A DNA stretch of 64,000 nucleotides from Papaver somniferum (Eukaryota; Streptophyta; Magnoliopsida; Ranunculales; Papaveraceae). Below are positions 21,802 through 33,315 of the stretch, piece after piece. The position numbers and the translations under genes were made by a program. The notes beneath the pieces were generated by a model that worked only from the letters and a program-made list of their open reading frames with translations, did no database searches and was not told the origin of the DNA. The stretch is taken from positions 73,665,292 to 73,729,291 of the forward strand of contig NC_039359.1 in NCBI RefSeq assembly GCF_003573695.1, in the 5' to 3' direction. Positions within the stretch are counted from its first letter, which is position 1; every line of letters starts with the position of its first letter.

Positions 21802-22352
21802 TTGAATGGGGTAAATGGGGTGCTGTTTAAGCGCGCCTATGTCCTATTCACTTTTTTCTTGTTTCGTATGTATGGATGTGGGTGGGTAGAGCGTAGGTTA
21901 AACACGCCTACTCCCTTCTTTTCTTTTCAGATTGACGGGGTGTTGTGGGTAGGGCTTTGGTTAAACGCGCCTACTCCCTCTTCTTTTTCAGATAGATGGG
22001 GTGGGTAAGGTTTTGGTTAAACGCGCCTACTCCTTTCTTTTGTTTTCAGATTGATAGGGTGTTGTGGGTAGTGCCTGGGTTAAACACGCCTACTCCCTGT
22101 TTTTCCTTTCAGATTGATGGGGTGTTGTGGGTAGGGCATGGGATAAACACGCCTATTCCCTCGTCTTTTTGAGATAGATGGGATGGGGTGGGTACGGCTT
22201 TGGTTAAACGCGCCTACTCCCTCCTTTTCTTTTCAGATTGATAGGGTGTTGTGGGTAGGGCGTGGGTTAAACGCGCCTACTCCCTACTTTTCTTTTCAGA
22301 TTGATGGGGTGGGGTGGGTGGGGCGTAGGATGAACGCGCCTACTCCTTCTTG
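21802..22352. repeat. Minisatellite, ~62-bp unit, about nine copies
   Basis: Units carry GGTTAAACGCGCCTACTCCC, then CTTTTCTTTTCAGATTGAT and GGGGTGTTGTGGGTAGGGC. The GCGCCTA/CACGCCTA word falls at about 21827, 21903, 21967, 22023, 22086, 22149, 22209, 22273 and 22335, a spacing of 55-66 bp in the main array. Two alternating unit types differ by GATTGAT versus GATAGAT. Confidence 0.9.
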
Positions 22353-22365
22353 GAAGGCTATCCTA

Positions 22366-22785
22366 TTGGGTGCCTTTGGGATTCCCGTAGCCTTTTTGTT
22401 TATTCGTCAGCCGACCGGGCGCCTTTGGCATTTCATAGCCTTTTGTATATTCGTCAGCTGGTCAGGCGCCTTTGGCATTCCCGTAGCCTTTTGTTTACTC
22501 GTCAGCCGACCGGGTGCCTTTGGCATTCTTGTAGCATTTTGTTTATTCGTCAGCCGACCGGGTGCCTTTGACATTCCCGTAGCCTTTTGTTTATTCGTCA
22601 GCTGACCGGGCACCTTTGGCATTCCCGTAGCCTTTTGTAGATTTGTCAGCCGACCAGGCGCCTTTGGCGTTCTTGTAGCCTTTTTTAGATTTGTCAGCCG
22701 ACCAGGCGCCATTGGCATTCCTGTAGCCTTTTGTTGATTTGTCAGCCGACCGGGCGCCTTTGGCATTCCCGTGGCCCTTTTGCAT
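22366..22785. repeat. Minisatellite, 48-bp unit, about nine copies, open on both strands
   Basis: The unit contains GCCTTTGGCATTCCCGTAGC and TTATTCGTCAGCCGACC. GCC starts at 22421, 22468, 22516, 22564 and 22612 give a period of 47-48 bp, i.e. 16 codons. The minus strand is open at 22407-22766 as 16-residue repeats around KAPGRLTNKQKATGMP; the plus strand is open as FGIPVAFCLFVSRPGA. It adjoins the 62-bp array with only ~14 bp between. No evidence of expression. Confidence 0.9.
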
Positions 22786-22842
22786 CGTATTGCTTATGAG
22801 TTCAAACGAGAAATTGTTCTTACCATAATAAGAGGGGCTTTT

Positions 22843-25195
22843 TGTTAGAGCATTGCTCGGTCGAACTCGCATGCGTTGTTATCTCAAGCATGTTTGTCAA
22901 TGTTAGTGATCAAAACTATAAGTCTTGATTTCTAGTCTACTTATAGCTAAGTCTCGAACTAGGATAGAAAGTGTAGTTGAGCTCAAGACTCCATGGCGAT
23001 CATCATACAAAGACGAAGAACTACTCAAGGAACTGGTGGAACTTCATCAACTAAAAGGTATGTGGAGACTTGAACACTCAAAAGTCTATCTACTCTATCT
23101 CCTATCTAGAGACAAAAGTCGTTTTTTTATATAGACTTTGATTATACACATTTGTTATTTCGAGTCGAGTTTATCTCGCTTATTTATTTCTCGAAATATG
23201 TGTTGGTAAGCTATCTCTTTGGCCAAGTTCATCTTTACTAGTGACGAAACTCATATTAAGTTTCAATTACTTGAAAATTGCTTTGACGAAAAATAGTGTG
23301 TGAACAACAACTATGTAATATCCTCTAATAATGTTTCAATGATTGAAATGAGAGTTTAGATTATATAACCACGGTTAGATATAAACATTGTGTGGTAACT
23401 CATACGTGTATAATTCCTTATTCCTTGAACCAAAGTATGCGTACTTTGCTGCTCAGAAAAACCGGAACTAGAGTCCGCATACTGTCGGAAGTTCACATCC
23501 CGTGAATTTCTGCTGGAGTTTGTGAACTAAATACAAACTTATTCCGGGTACTTAAGTCCGCATACCAGTATGCGTACTTAAGTTGGTTATTTTCTAAAAA
23601 CGATTATTCGTGAACTTAAACTTATATAAACTAATGAATGAAAGTTTGCAAACCGTGGCTATAAAGTTCATGAATGGATTCGAGTGAATCAAATCGTTTT
23701 TGCTTCGATTGTTTCTTGTATACTTCTATAAGATCTAAGCAATTGAACAACTCTCTAACTAGTTCATTTGAGTCATTTGAACTAGTTGTGGTAAAGAAGA
23801 ATATGGTTGATATGAAAGTGATCATATGGCTAACCATTTGGTTAACTACTTTTGAACCAACTAGATGTACATATTTGGGTATGGTTACACAAACCTAAAT
23901 AAACGTGCATTTCATTTGTGTGTAACAAGCTAAGTTTCGATCTAACGGTTGAAAGATATTAGCTTGAATCTAATCAGGTTTTCATCTAACGGTGAATATT
24001 GAATGCTTCGTTACTAAGCTAACATTGATTGCAAACCCTGATTTGAAAGACTATATAAAGGAGAACTCTAGCAACTAGGAAACCTAATCCCCACACCTCA
24101 TGTGTGATACTAGTTGTATTAGCTAGAGTCAATTCTCCTTTAACCTTAGGTTCTACTGAGACCCTGTAGGTTAACGACTTCAAAACTTCATTGGGATTGT
24201 GAAGCCAAACCGATACTAATTTTTTGTAGTTGTGATATGATCTTGTTGTTTCTATCGTACTAAGTACAATCGTAAGATTGGCTTGAGATTTTGATTTATC
24301 CGATAGGCAAGATATAAAAGAAGTCACAAACATCTTCGTCTCATCGTTTGTGATTCCGTAATATCTTCTTTCGTTAGTCGATTAAGATTATTGTGAGGTG
24401 ATTGATAGTACTGAGCTGTTCTTCGGGAATATAAGTCTGGTTTATCAATTGGTTCCTGTTCACCTTGATTTATCAAAAGACGGAACAAAAACTCATAGGT
24501 ATTTTTGTGGGAAATAAATTTATCTATTACCGTAGACTTTCCTGTGTGATACAAATTTGTTTATTAAAGTCCTCGACTTTGGGTCGTATCAACTCTTAGT
24601 TGTGGGTGAGATCAGCTAAGGGAATCAAGTGCGTAGTATCCTGCTGGGATCAGAGACGTAAGGAGCGCAATTGTACCTTGGATCAGTGTGATATTGATTG
24701 GGGATCAACTACAGTTCAGATCGAAGTTAGTTTGTAGCAGGCTAGTGTCTGTAGCGGCTTAATATAGTGTGTGTTCAATCTGGACTAGGTTCCGGGGTTT
24801 TTCTGCATTTGCGGTTTCCTCGTTAACAAAATTTCTGGTGTCTGTGTTATTCCTTTTCCGCATTATATTTTATTATATAATTGGAATATCACAGGTTGTG
24901 CGTTGAATCGATCAATTGGAAAATTCAACCTTTGGTTGTTGATTGAAATTGATTGATCCTTGAACATTGGTCTTTGGTAACGCTCAAGTGATTTCTCTTG
25001 TATTAAATTAGACTCGCAGATTTCTATTTGCTTGAGTAAGTATTGAATCGAGAAAGTGAGATATAACTCTTTGATATAATTTTATTAAGATTGAGTCTGA
25101 CTGTCTAGTTGATTCTCTTAAAAGTATATTGGAGTTAGTCCATACAGATTGCTAATCAAAATATTGGGTGTGGTTGTTAGACCCCCGCTTTTTCA
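22843..25195 (+). repeat. Solo LTR, family A (copy A2), 2353 bp
   Basis: TGTTAGAGC start, CTTTTTCA end, and an exact 5-bp target duplication CTTTT at 22838-22842 and 25196-25200. No PBS or internal sequence follows, so LTR-LTR recombination removed the rest. The TATA box is at 24051-24060. Confidence 0.95.
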
Positions 25196-25200
25196 CTTTT

Positions 25201-25622
25201 TACAAGCTAGGTGTGATTCACCTTTTCATATTCTTTTTCTTTTCTTTTTTTCTTTTTTTTTTCTTTGGGTTCTTCGCCCTTTTCCTGCTCAATGGCGGGG
25301 AAAGAGGTCATATTCAATTGCTTGCTTTGCTGCCTCGAGTTCTCCAGAGACGCGTTTTCTTTATGATATTCTCCTAATGGCGAAACATTCCACCGTCGGA
25401 TATCCCAACCTCCGATGGTAGTGGCAATATTTAGTCGCGTTCTTGTCCATCTTGTTGACGTCTACCACTATTGGGGGTAGCTGGATTTCCTTTCTTGTGA
25501 CCCATTGGTTCAGGATCTCAATCGCGTGCTCTCTACTGCAGGGGAGGGGAGGTGGTGGGTTTGAGTCTCGCCTGGTCCATCCGCTTCTGTTTTGGCCTCC
25601 CTCGACTGCTTGAAATTGGTCT
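25201..25622 (-). pseudogene. Gypsy gag remnant (element H), C-terminal part
   Basis: The minus frame 25361-25617 ends in CHYHRRLGYPTVECFAIRR, the pattern of the knuckle-like end of plant gypsy gag proteins (C-x-x-H...G+.T..C..L+). It is the continuation of the gag at 27640-28133; a solo LTR with TSD GGTCT separates them. From 25201 to 25360 the plus strand is T-rich with no clear coding. Confidence 0.65.
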
Positions 25623-27634
25623 TGTAACACCCCGTAATTTTCTTAATACTGTTTTAGCGCATAAAACTCATCCATAATATTTTGTTTGGAGTGTAATTTA
25701 AAACTTAATTTATAAAGAATACATATTTAGTTTTAGTTATATTTATATTTATGGTTGCCAAAATAAGATAAAATAATAAAAAAAAAAGATTTTTAATTGT
25801 GGTGAATGTGTGCATTGTGGGGTGTATATATATTTATTAAATTTGATGTCACTATTATATTATGTGTTTGGGGTGCATGTACTTTAATATTGGGGTGTGT
25901 TTATAAAATAGTGTTTCCCTTATCAAAACTTGAGTGGTAATTAATAGTTGGCTAGCGTTTTTATTCACAAATACGTATATAGAAGAAAAAAAAAAACCTA
26001 ATGGAGCCGTCACTTTCATATTCTCTTTTCTTCTCTTTTGTCTCTTAACACAAAAACCCAAAACACTTTTAGCCATCACTTTCATCTCTCTTTCCTTCTA
26101 CTTTTCTCTTTTTACCTTTTTTTTTAAATAATAAAAAGAAAACCTAAACTATTAATCTTTCTTCTTCTTGGGAATTGTGCATGTCTTGTCTGGATTTGGA
26201 TCGATTCAAGAGTTTGGGATTTGCTAAAAAGGTAGGGGTTTCTACCTAATATCAAAATCAAAACTTATTTTAGCATTAAAATTATATTGGTTTCTTTTTT
26301 ATTTTCAAGCTAATAATCATGATGTTTGTTTTAAATTTATTACATTATTTTCTTTATATAAATTGATTTATTTGTGAGTTCCATATATTGATTATTAACC
26401 ATTATTGTTCAATTATTCTAGATTTTTATTTTAACATTTAATGTAGGTAGTAATGTTTTTCTCAAAATAGGAAATATATTAATGCATATTTATTGAGTTT
26501 TTGGGTTGTGAAAATTGATTTGATGCATTATACTACTAGTGAATGAAATTGAGTTTTGGTTTGTGAAAGTCACTTTGATGCATTACATTAGTGAATGGAG
26601 GTGAATTTAGATCGGCGAAAGTGAGTTTAATGCATTAGTGAATGGGGTTTACTTCGGTTAGTTCTTTGGGATTCCATTTGGTACACGTAGGATTAATTAA
26701 ATGCACTGATTTGAAATGAGTTTTAGAAAAAAATATGTATATATTTGCTGCTGAAATGTCAGACCTTTATGGCATCCCACCACTGGTGGCAACCCTGAGA
26801 AGACTGTTCAGGGAACAGTAATGGTTTGTTTACCGGAACAACTCTGACAAATAGATTAAGAATTAATATGTATGTTTGCTGCTGAATTGTCGGGCCTTTA
26901 TGGAATCCACCACTGGTGGCTACCCTGGGAAGACTGTTTGGGGAACATTAATGGTTTGTTTACCGGAATAACTCTGACAATTAGATTAAGAATCGTTTGA
27001 AGAAAGAAAAAGAAGACTGTTAGGGAATAGTAGTGGTTTGCTTACCGGAATAATTATGACAACTAGATTAGTGATCTAGAATTTTTTATATTGAAGATTT
27101 GAGTAAGAATGTGTTAAATATTTATGGTTAAAATGGCGTAAGTATTATAGTGAATTTCTATCCATGGTTTTAATTATTATATCCGTTGCATTTGTTTGCT
27201 TTTCGATGCACTCTATTATTTTTGGAGACTTCCTACTGGGCTGTGGTTTGCTCACCCCTTTTCCCTCCGTTTCCACAGAGAATGAAGAAAGACTAGCTAT
27301 AAAAGAAATTATTTGTATCATGGGGATTGGGTATTGCATTTTGGATTTTATCGAGATGTTGGTTTGTTTCAATTTTATACTTTGGTTTTGTAATTAGTAT
27401 TTTATATTTTCTTTTGTAATTTTTTTTAAAAATTAATATTATATTTCGTCTAAAATTTAGTTGAGTTTGAATTTAAGATTTTTATTTTTTATTTTCTCAA
27501 ATTTTTTTAGAACGAAAAAAAATCTGGTCCTTCCCGAGTTGCGGTCCGTAAATTTGGGTTGCTAGATGGACCGGACCCGACCCAAAAAGGTTGAATCCGT
27601 GTCCGCTGGAGACCCGGAAATATGGGTCGTGACA
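25623..27634 (+). repeat. Solo LTR or LTR-like element G, 2012 bp
   Basis: Starts TGTAACACCCC, ends GGGTCGTGACA and is flanked by an exact GGTCT duplication (25618-25622, 27635-27639). These ends are typical of plant Ty3/gypsy LTRs of the Del/Tekay kind. There is no internal PBS, PPT or coding sequence, so a solo LTR is most likely. Orientation could be either; I chose it by the TGTAACACC start. Open frames such as 27164-27397 are featureless. Confidence 0.8.
26740..27090. repeat. Threefold tandem repeat within element G
   Basis: Copies at about 26748-26860 and 26873-26985 share GCTGCTGAA, CCTTTATGG, CCACCACTGGTGGC, GAAGACTGTT and TTTACCGGAA. A third, shorter copy at about 27010-27085 keeps only the GAAGACTGTT...TTACCGGAATAA...ACTAGATTA half. 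CCACCACTGGTGG is palindromic. Confidence 0.85.
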
Positions 27635-27639
27635 GGTCT

Positions 27640-28276
27640 TCTCTCTCTTTGTTAGTATTGTATCTTACATTTTGTGGTGCCTCAGATATGGTATTAACTG
27701 TGTGGCGCCAAGTATGGTCTGTGGGTACTTCTTCTACACAGTCAGCGATTCTTTCAGTTGCTTCTTCTAGATCGAAGAACGTATGAAACCTGAAGTTAAT
27801 CAAACTTCTTTTGAAGGCTGGTATCATCCCTCGCACACATATTTCAACTAGCCCTCATTCGGTGATGTCTTCATGACAATCTAGCGCTAGACATCGGAAC
27901 TGTAAGATGTATTTTCCTATCTCCTCTCATGTCCGCTGACCGCTCTTGCTCAAGTCTATTGACGTGATTTTCCTCTTGGCTGAATAGAATTTCCCAAGGA
28001 AAAGTTCGGCCATGGTTGGCCAAGAATCCACACTTTCCGCCTTTAAATTGTCGTACCAGGTTAATGTCGTGCCTGTTAGTGACTTAGTAAATTCCCTTAA
28101 GCACAACTTTCCATCGGAGGCATTATCATTCATTGTCGACGGGAATCGACTAAGGTGTTCCCGCGTGTATCCTTGTTCATCATACGTCTTGAATTTTGGA
28201 GAAGCATAGTCTTCGGGTGTGAAAGGAAGAGAAACTGTAAAGGGGAAAAGATAAGAAAGGAACGCATCGATGGATT

Positions 28277-28307
<31 letters not shown>

Positions 28308-28329
28308 GGGTCCTGAAGCTCGAAGTGGC
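27640..28329 (-). pseudogene. Gypsy gag remnant (element H), Retrotrans_gag core
   Basis: The minus frame at 27927-28133 reads LREFTKSLTGTTLTWYDNLK, then SVDSWPTMAELFLGKFYSAKRKITSIDL. This is the core of the retrotransposon gag family (F..SL...A..WY..L...SI.SW..L...F...F). The next frame, 27507-27836, continues the gag (MIPAFKRSLINFRFHTFFDLEEA). Stops between the pieces show decay. The right part holds a (TA)n tract and is cut by element C. Confidence 0.75.
28279..28307. repeat. (TA)n microsatellite
   Basis: About 14 TA units just upstream of element C. Confidence 0.95.
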
Positions 28330-28334
28330 GGTTA

Positions 28335-29776
28335 TGATGCGTGTCGTAACCACAACAAATTAATTAATATTTCTCTCACTAATTAACAAGTAATATAGCG
28401 ATAGTAAGGATCGTTACCACGAGGAGCAAGAGGTTTTAGTTGTCTTATAATGTCAAAAAAAGGGGGGTTTAGATTTTATAAAGTAAAAGAATAAACAAAG
28501 CAATTAAAAAGATAAAGTTGAAATCAATAAGAGAGATTAGATCAGGGAATCCTTCTTCGTTGAAAAACAATGATTCAAGTTATGTTCTTTTCCACTTTTT
28601 ATTAGTCACAGGTTATCACCAACCGTAGGTAAAGCAACTAGCTCAGTGCTAAACCCCTAAATCCCTAGTATCACCAGATACGAAAGTTCTCGACTACCGG
28701 ATTCTATTCACCAAACCACATAGTAGTAGCTCACGCAAGATGTAATTTAGTTAAACGCATTAAGATTTATGAATTTATTAGGTTTATATTAGTAGTTAGA
28801 CTTTTAGCTCAAGGTCTACTTGCTAACGTTGTTTTCACACACAATTGCTCAACGTAATCCCTCCGCAAGGTCTCGTGTTTGCTACTTATGTAAAGAGTCA
28901 AGAAATGATTACTTATCCCCTAACTTTCACTATCTTTAGATCAATTAACAAATCAATTTAGTATGCATCCTAAACGACCTATAAATCAACCATGAATGTA
29001 TAAACATTCCTATTAGTAAAAACAAATGATAATCATGTGAAAACTTCAAAGTAGATTTAAAACAAAACTCAAAACATGTTAAGAACTAGGAATTCATCCT
29101 CAATCAATAAAATTAGCTACTCATGCTAAGGAGTTCACACAAAGAATTAAGAAAATAGAAGTGTTGTGTGTGTAAAAGGTGTGTAAAAATTGTGTAGAGA
29201 ACTTCTCTATTTATAGGCTTCAATTTCCTAGCAATCCTCTTAGGAATAGAATCCTCATTCCATAATAACACCACTTTCCCTTTGTAGCTCAACTTCCAAA
29301 TCCAAGTCTTTCTCAAATCTTCCATCTTCTCTTTCTAAATCCAAGCCCAATTGTTCAAACCCATGAGTCTAGAAAATTATTCATTAATTGAGTCCCCGGA
29401 ACTTCACTGGTACCAACGGAATACGACACCGGAAAGCTCCCTGCCGGTCGCTGGAATCTTCATCACCGCTGACAGAATATTCCGTCTGGTACCGTTATAT
29501 TTAACTGTCAATCTAACGGTCTTCTGTTAGTCAGCTGGGTCAAGGAAGGGAATTAGCCGAGTCAGCTCAATCTTACTGGATCTGAATTGTGTTCACCTCT
29601 GAAATGACTAGTTTGCCCTTGTCGCTCAATTTGGATGATTTCTTCTTCTTTTCTTCCGCATGACTCCAAAGTAGCTATAAAACTCAAAACACGTGTAAAA
29701 TACATAATTTACATGAAAAATAGCAGAGAAAGCATTAACAATAGATAATAAATAGGATGTATTCTACAGCCTATCA
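28335..29776 (-). repeat. 3' LTR of element C, 1442 bp
   Basis: Plus-strand ends TGATGCGTGTCG and CCTATCA. Confidence 0.92.
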
Positions 29777-29811
29777 AATTCCCCCACACTTAGACTTTGC
29801 TAGTCCTCGAG
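29777..29811 (-). promoter_or_regulatory. PPT block of element C
   Basis: Minus strand CTCGAGGACTAGC, then TAAGTGTGGGGGAATT next to the LTR; the same build as in element B. Confidence 0.8.
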
Positions 29812-31450
29812 CAAATCAAACTAAAACTTACAACTTCAAAGCGTTCCAGCGTCCCAAGCATCCAAAGAGTTATGAGGACATAGAGTTTCTGCATGCTAGT
29901 AATAAGAAGTTAGAAATACTAAAGAACATATTCTCATTCTTAAATGTTGAGTGAGAAATAACCACACCATAATGAGAGAATGCATGTTTGAGAGCGATCA
30001 ATAAGCATTTCGCCTCGACTTCTGCCTCACCAAAAAGGTTTTTATGAAATTACACTCAAAGGACGTACTTTTATGGTTCTCACATGTGTGCAGGTTGGAA
30101 TGAAGAGAGAAATCCTGCAACACGCTGAATGGTGGGAAGGACAACTTCCGAAATATTTTAAAACCCCACATCTTTTAACATTTTGAAAAACCATTTTTCT
30201 GACGATCTCTAAGAAAGGAAATCAACCACTATTATCGAGGATGAGATTACTTACTCACCTTCACATCTGATCGCCAATGATGATAACACCACTCTCACGG
30301 CATCCAATAGAAACGTCTTCCACTCCTCGTCTTCATCTTCTTGGTCTTCGTCTTTGGCTTCAACTATGATGATAAACGCTCGAATTTTGTAATTCCTTGA
30401 CAATTTGTAACTCTTTACCTTAAATCCTTGTTGTTTGAAATTTCCTTATAGATTTTTCTTCCCCATGGCTTATTAAATAAAAGATAAAAACAAAATTTCT
30501 CTTGCCATCATTTTTCTTCCTTCCTTCCTTTTTTTTTTTTTTTCATTTTTTCAATTTTTGTTTTTAATTTTTTTTTTAGAGACAAGAGAAATAAAATACA
30601 AAACAAAGTGAAAATAAAAACAAACCATGGTCGTGGGAAAAGTACTTTACCGCTTGATTTTCACAACTTGTATCGTCTCAAAATCATAAACTTAAATAAT
30701 TCTCACCTTTTGCTTTTCTTTGCTCTTGTAACTAAGTCTTCAACTTGGATATAAAATTACGCTCCTTATATGTAAGTCTTCAACATGTATATATATAAAT
30801 CTTCTCATTATATGTTGCTTTACTTGGATATGAAATTTACTCTTTTCTTGTTCCGTTGCTTGTAAACCTTGGACGTTTTCAACTTTCCTTGTAGATGTTT
30901 ATATCGCTCCCTTGTTGATGATAATGGTATTTCTATGGACCCGTTGTTATCGAGAGAGAGAATGGTGCTAACTGCAAATCGAACTACAAGAAGGAGGCTT
31001 TCATCTATAGACGTCACCCTCATGATTGACAAAATTAGCACTCAAGAGATCAAAGAGTAGGGCTTCTATTAGTGGGAGGTTGGGTAGCTCACCATTCTAC
31101 CCGGAATTAACGTACGGTGACACACACTCAAAAGAAAGCTCTTTAGTTATTTATAAAGAAATCTGGTTGGTGCCTCGCATGATATAAATAGGGTAGTATC
31201 CACTAATGATTGATCAACAACTCTAATAATGCATGTCTCCCTGCTCCTAATCTGCATTACCGGCATGATTAAATCCATTATTTAACACTCTAACAAGCAA
31301 GAAATCCGAACGTAGTTCCCTAACACTTCCAAGTTCAGTTATGTCGGTCAGAATTCTCTATGTAAACATACCTAGGAGTATGATAGTGACTCTAAAATCT
31401 CTACAAGTTGGACGTTTTATGCAATTTTTTTTTTTAAATAAATGCTTAAC
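29812..31450. other. Element C spacer between the two PPT-like blocks
   Basis: 1.6 kb without a credible gene. It holds homopolymer-rich stretches (T-runs near 30530) and a short repeat of GTAAGTCTTCAAC (about 30732 and 30772). Confidence 0.6.
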
Positions 31451-31484
31451 CACTCCCCCACACTTAAACCTTACATTGTCCTCA
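31451..31484 (-). promoter_or_regulatory. Second PPT-like block of element C
   Basis: Minus strand TTGAGGACAATGTAAGG, then TTTAAGTGTGGGGGAGTG, about 190 bp behind the ORF end. Confidence 0.75.
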
Positions 31485-31672
31485 ATGTAATTGAATCGTC
31501 CAAGTAAAGTGAAGGTGGGAAATCCTAGCATGATATGGAACAAGAAAAATAAATAAACAAAACAAAAAGAAAATAAAATAAAAAGTAAAAGGTAAGAAAT
31601 ACAAAATCTATGGGTTGCCTCCCATTAAGCGCTTGTTTTAAAGTCGACGGCCCGACTTGGCTCTTGTAAGAT

Positions 31673-33200
31673 TCACTCCCCATATACTAACAATCGGAAA
31701 ATTTGGGGATCCACCCATAGTACCTGTGTTGCAAACAATAGCTTCATAAAAATATTAGCACAAGAAAATAATAGTGAAATTATCGCTCGATAGAAACTTC
31801 CCCCACAATTATTCTTGTCCACACTAGGAAGTGTATAAAGAACATAGAATTTGGGAACTTCTATGTATTTCTCTTGGCAAACCTGCATAGTGTTAGCATC
31901 AAGTGTTTCCAATGGTGGATATCTAGAAACAAAATCATCCAAAAATACTTTCGAAGCACATACATTCAAACCAATAAGAGGTAAAGGAGAAGAATCAATA
32001 TGCAAAGTGTTAGACAAACCTTGCACAATCTCTTGTATTACAAAATCCTCTTCATCCTTAAAAAATTCAAGTGAATTACTTACCTCTTGTATATCATGGT
32101 CCTCTATCAAACCCTGCAACCATTCTTCGTCGTTTTCTTCCTTAACCAAAGTCTCGGCATCATTAAAATCATTGGCAAGTTCAATTGGTCTTCCACAAAA
32201 TCAATGAATTTGGTTTCATCCTCTATCATCATCTCTTCAACATTCTCATCATCGGAATCGGGCCATTCACTAAAATGATTTTCATCGATATAAATTGTAA
32301 GATCTTGTGAGGGTGTTACACCGTTTATAACAATAGGTAAGTCACACCCAATCTCCTCTTTTTGAATAAGTGAAGGATCGTTATTATGATCCGGAGTTGG
32401 AATAACTTCCTCATTGTTGCAACGCTCATACACTACCGTAGACTCATTTCTTTCCCTAAGGAATTTTTTAAAAGCACTAATTGAATCTTCCTCAAGCTCT
32501 ACCTTTTGAATAGGTGATTGATCATTATTAAGATCAAGGCTCGAGTAGGCTGCACTAGCGTCATCAAAAGTCTCCAAAGTTTGGTCCTTTTCAAGACAAT
32601 CATCTTCACTTTCAGACTCACCATAATAAGAATCTTCATCGGTTTCATAACCTTTATCCAGACGTCGTTTAAGTTCCATATGAATGGTCCTACTAATTTC
32701 TGCGACAAGCTCTTCCGAGGTTCCATCATCTTCCAACTTGTATAATTTCTGTGCAAGTTTCTTGACGTTCACACGCTTACCACCGTTGGCTACAATAGGT
32801 TATCTTTCCCAGGACTCTTCCCTTTGAATGGGTGAATGATCATAACTACGATCCAGAGTCGGATAAGAAAAAGTGTTGCATAAATTGGTTTGTGCGACGT
32901 TCTTTTTATCACGGTCAAGTTGGTCTAGTATTTTTCGCATATCTTGCAATTCTTTCATAATCTGCATACAACTCGAATGAAGCCATTTAGAAGTAGACTT
33001 ATCCCACCTTGGTTCTTGACTTACATACCTACAACAAGGTTGTTGATATGTATGAGAATATCCATAAGGTTTTGTAGAAAATTGATCATACCCAAAAGAT
33101 TGGTTTTGATTGTATCCTAAAGATGGTTGGAAGTTGCCATAATGTTGAGTTTGAAAACCGTATTGATTTTTGTAATATGCTTGCTCTTGTCCACCGTAGA
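31673..33200 (-). pseudogene. Element C ORF, about 500 aa, one stop and one frameshift
   Basis: On the minus strand an open frame from about 33200 encodes a Q/Y-rich N-terminus (YGGQEQAYYKNQYGFQTQ and similar) and a SCMQIMKELQDMRKILDQLD helix. It crosses an in-frame TAA at 32800-32802 and runs to 32107 through acidic sequence with two PIQKxE repeats. Near 32150-32200 the frame shifts and continues at 32149-31673 with SLEFFKDEEDFVIQEIVQGL, then IGLNVCASKVFLDDF, then YVLYTLP and LWVDPQIFRLLVYGE. These last motifs match element B; SLEFFKD...IQ matches element D. No start codon is clear. No protease or RT motif is present. Confidence 0.65.
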
Positions 33201-33291
33201 TGGAAAACTGGTACCTGAAATAAAAAATCTAGAAAACAAAGTTAAAAACAAAAATAAAACGAAAATAAAAACAACTAAAGCTGCTCCGCTG

Positions 33292-33310
33292 CTCCCCGGC
33301 AGCGGCGCCA
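33292..33310 (-). other. PBS of element C, tRNA-Asp type
   Basis: TGGCGCCGCTGCCGGGGAG on the minus strand, five bases from the LTR edge at 33316; the best match to the tRNA-Asp 3' end in this window. Confidence 0.9.
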
Positions 33311-33315
33311 AAATT

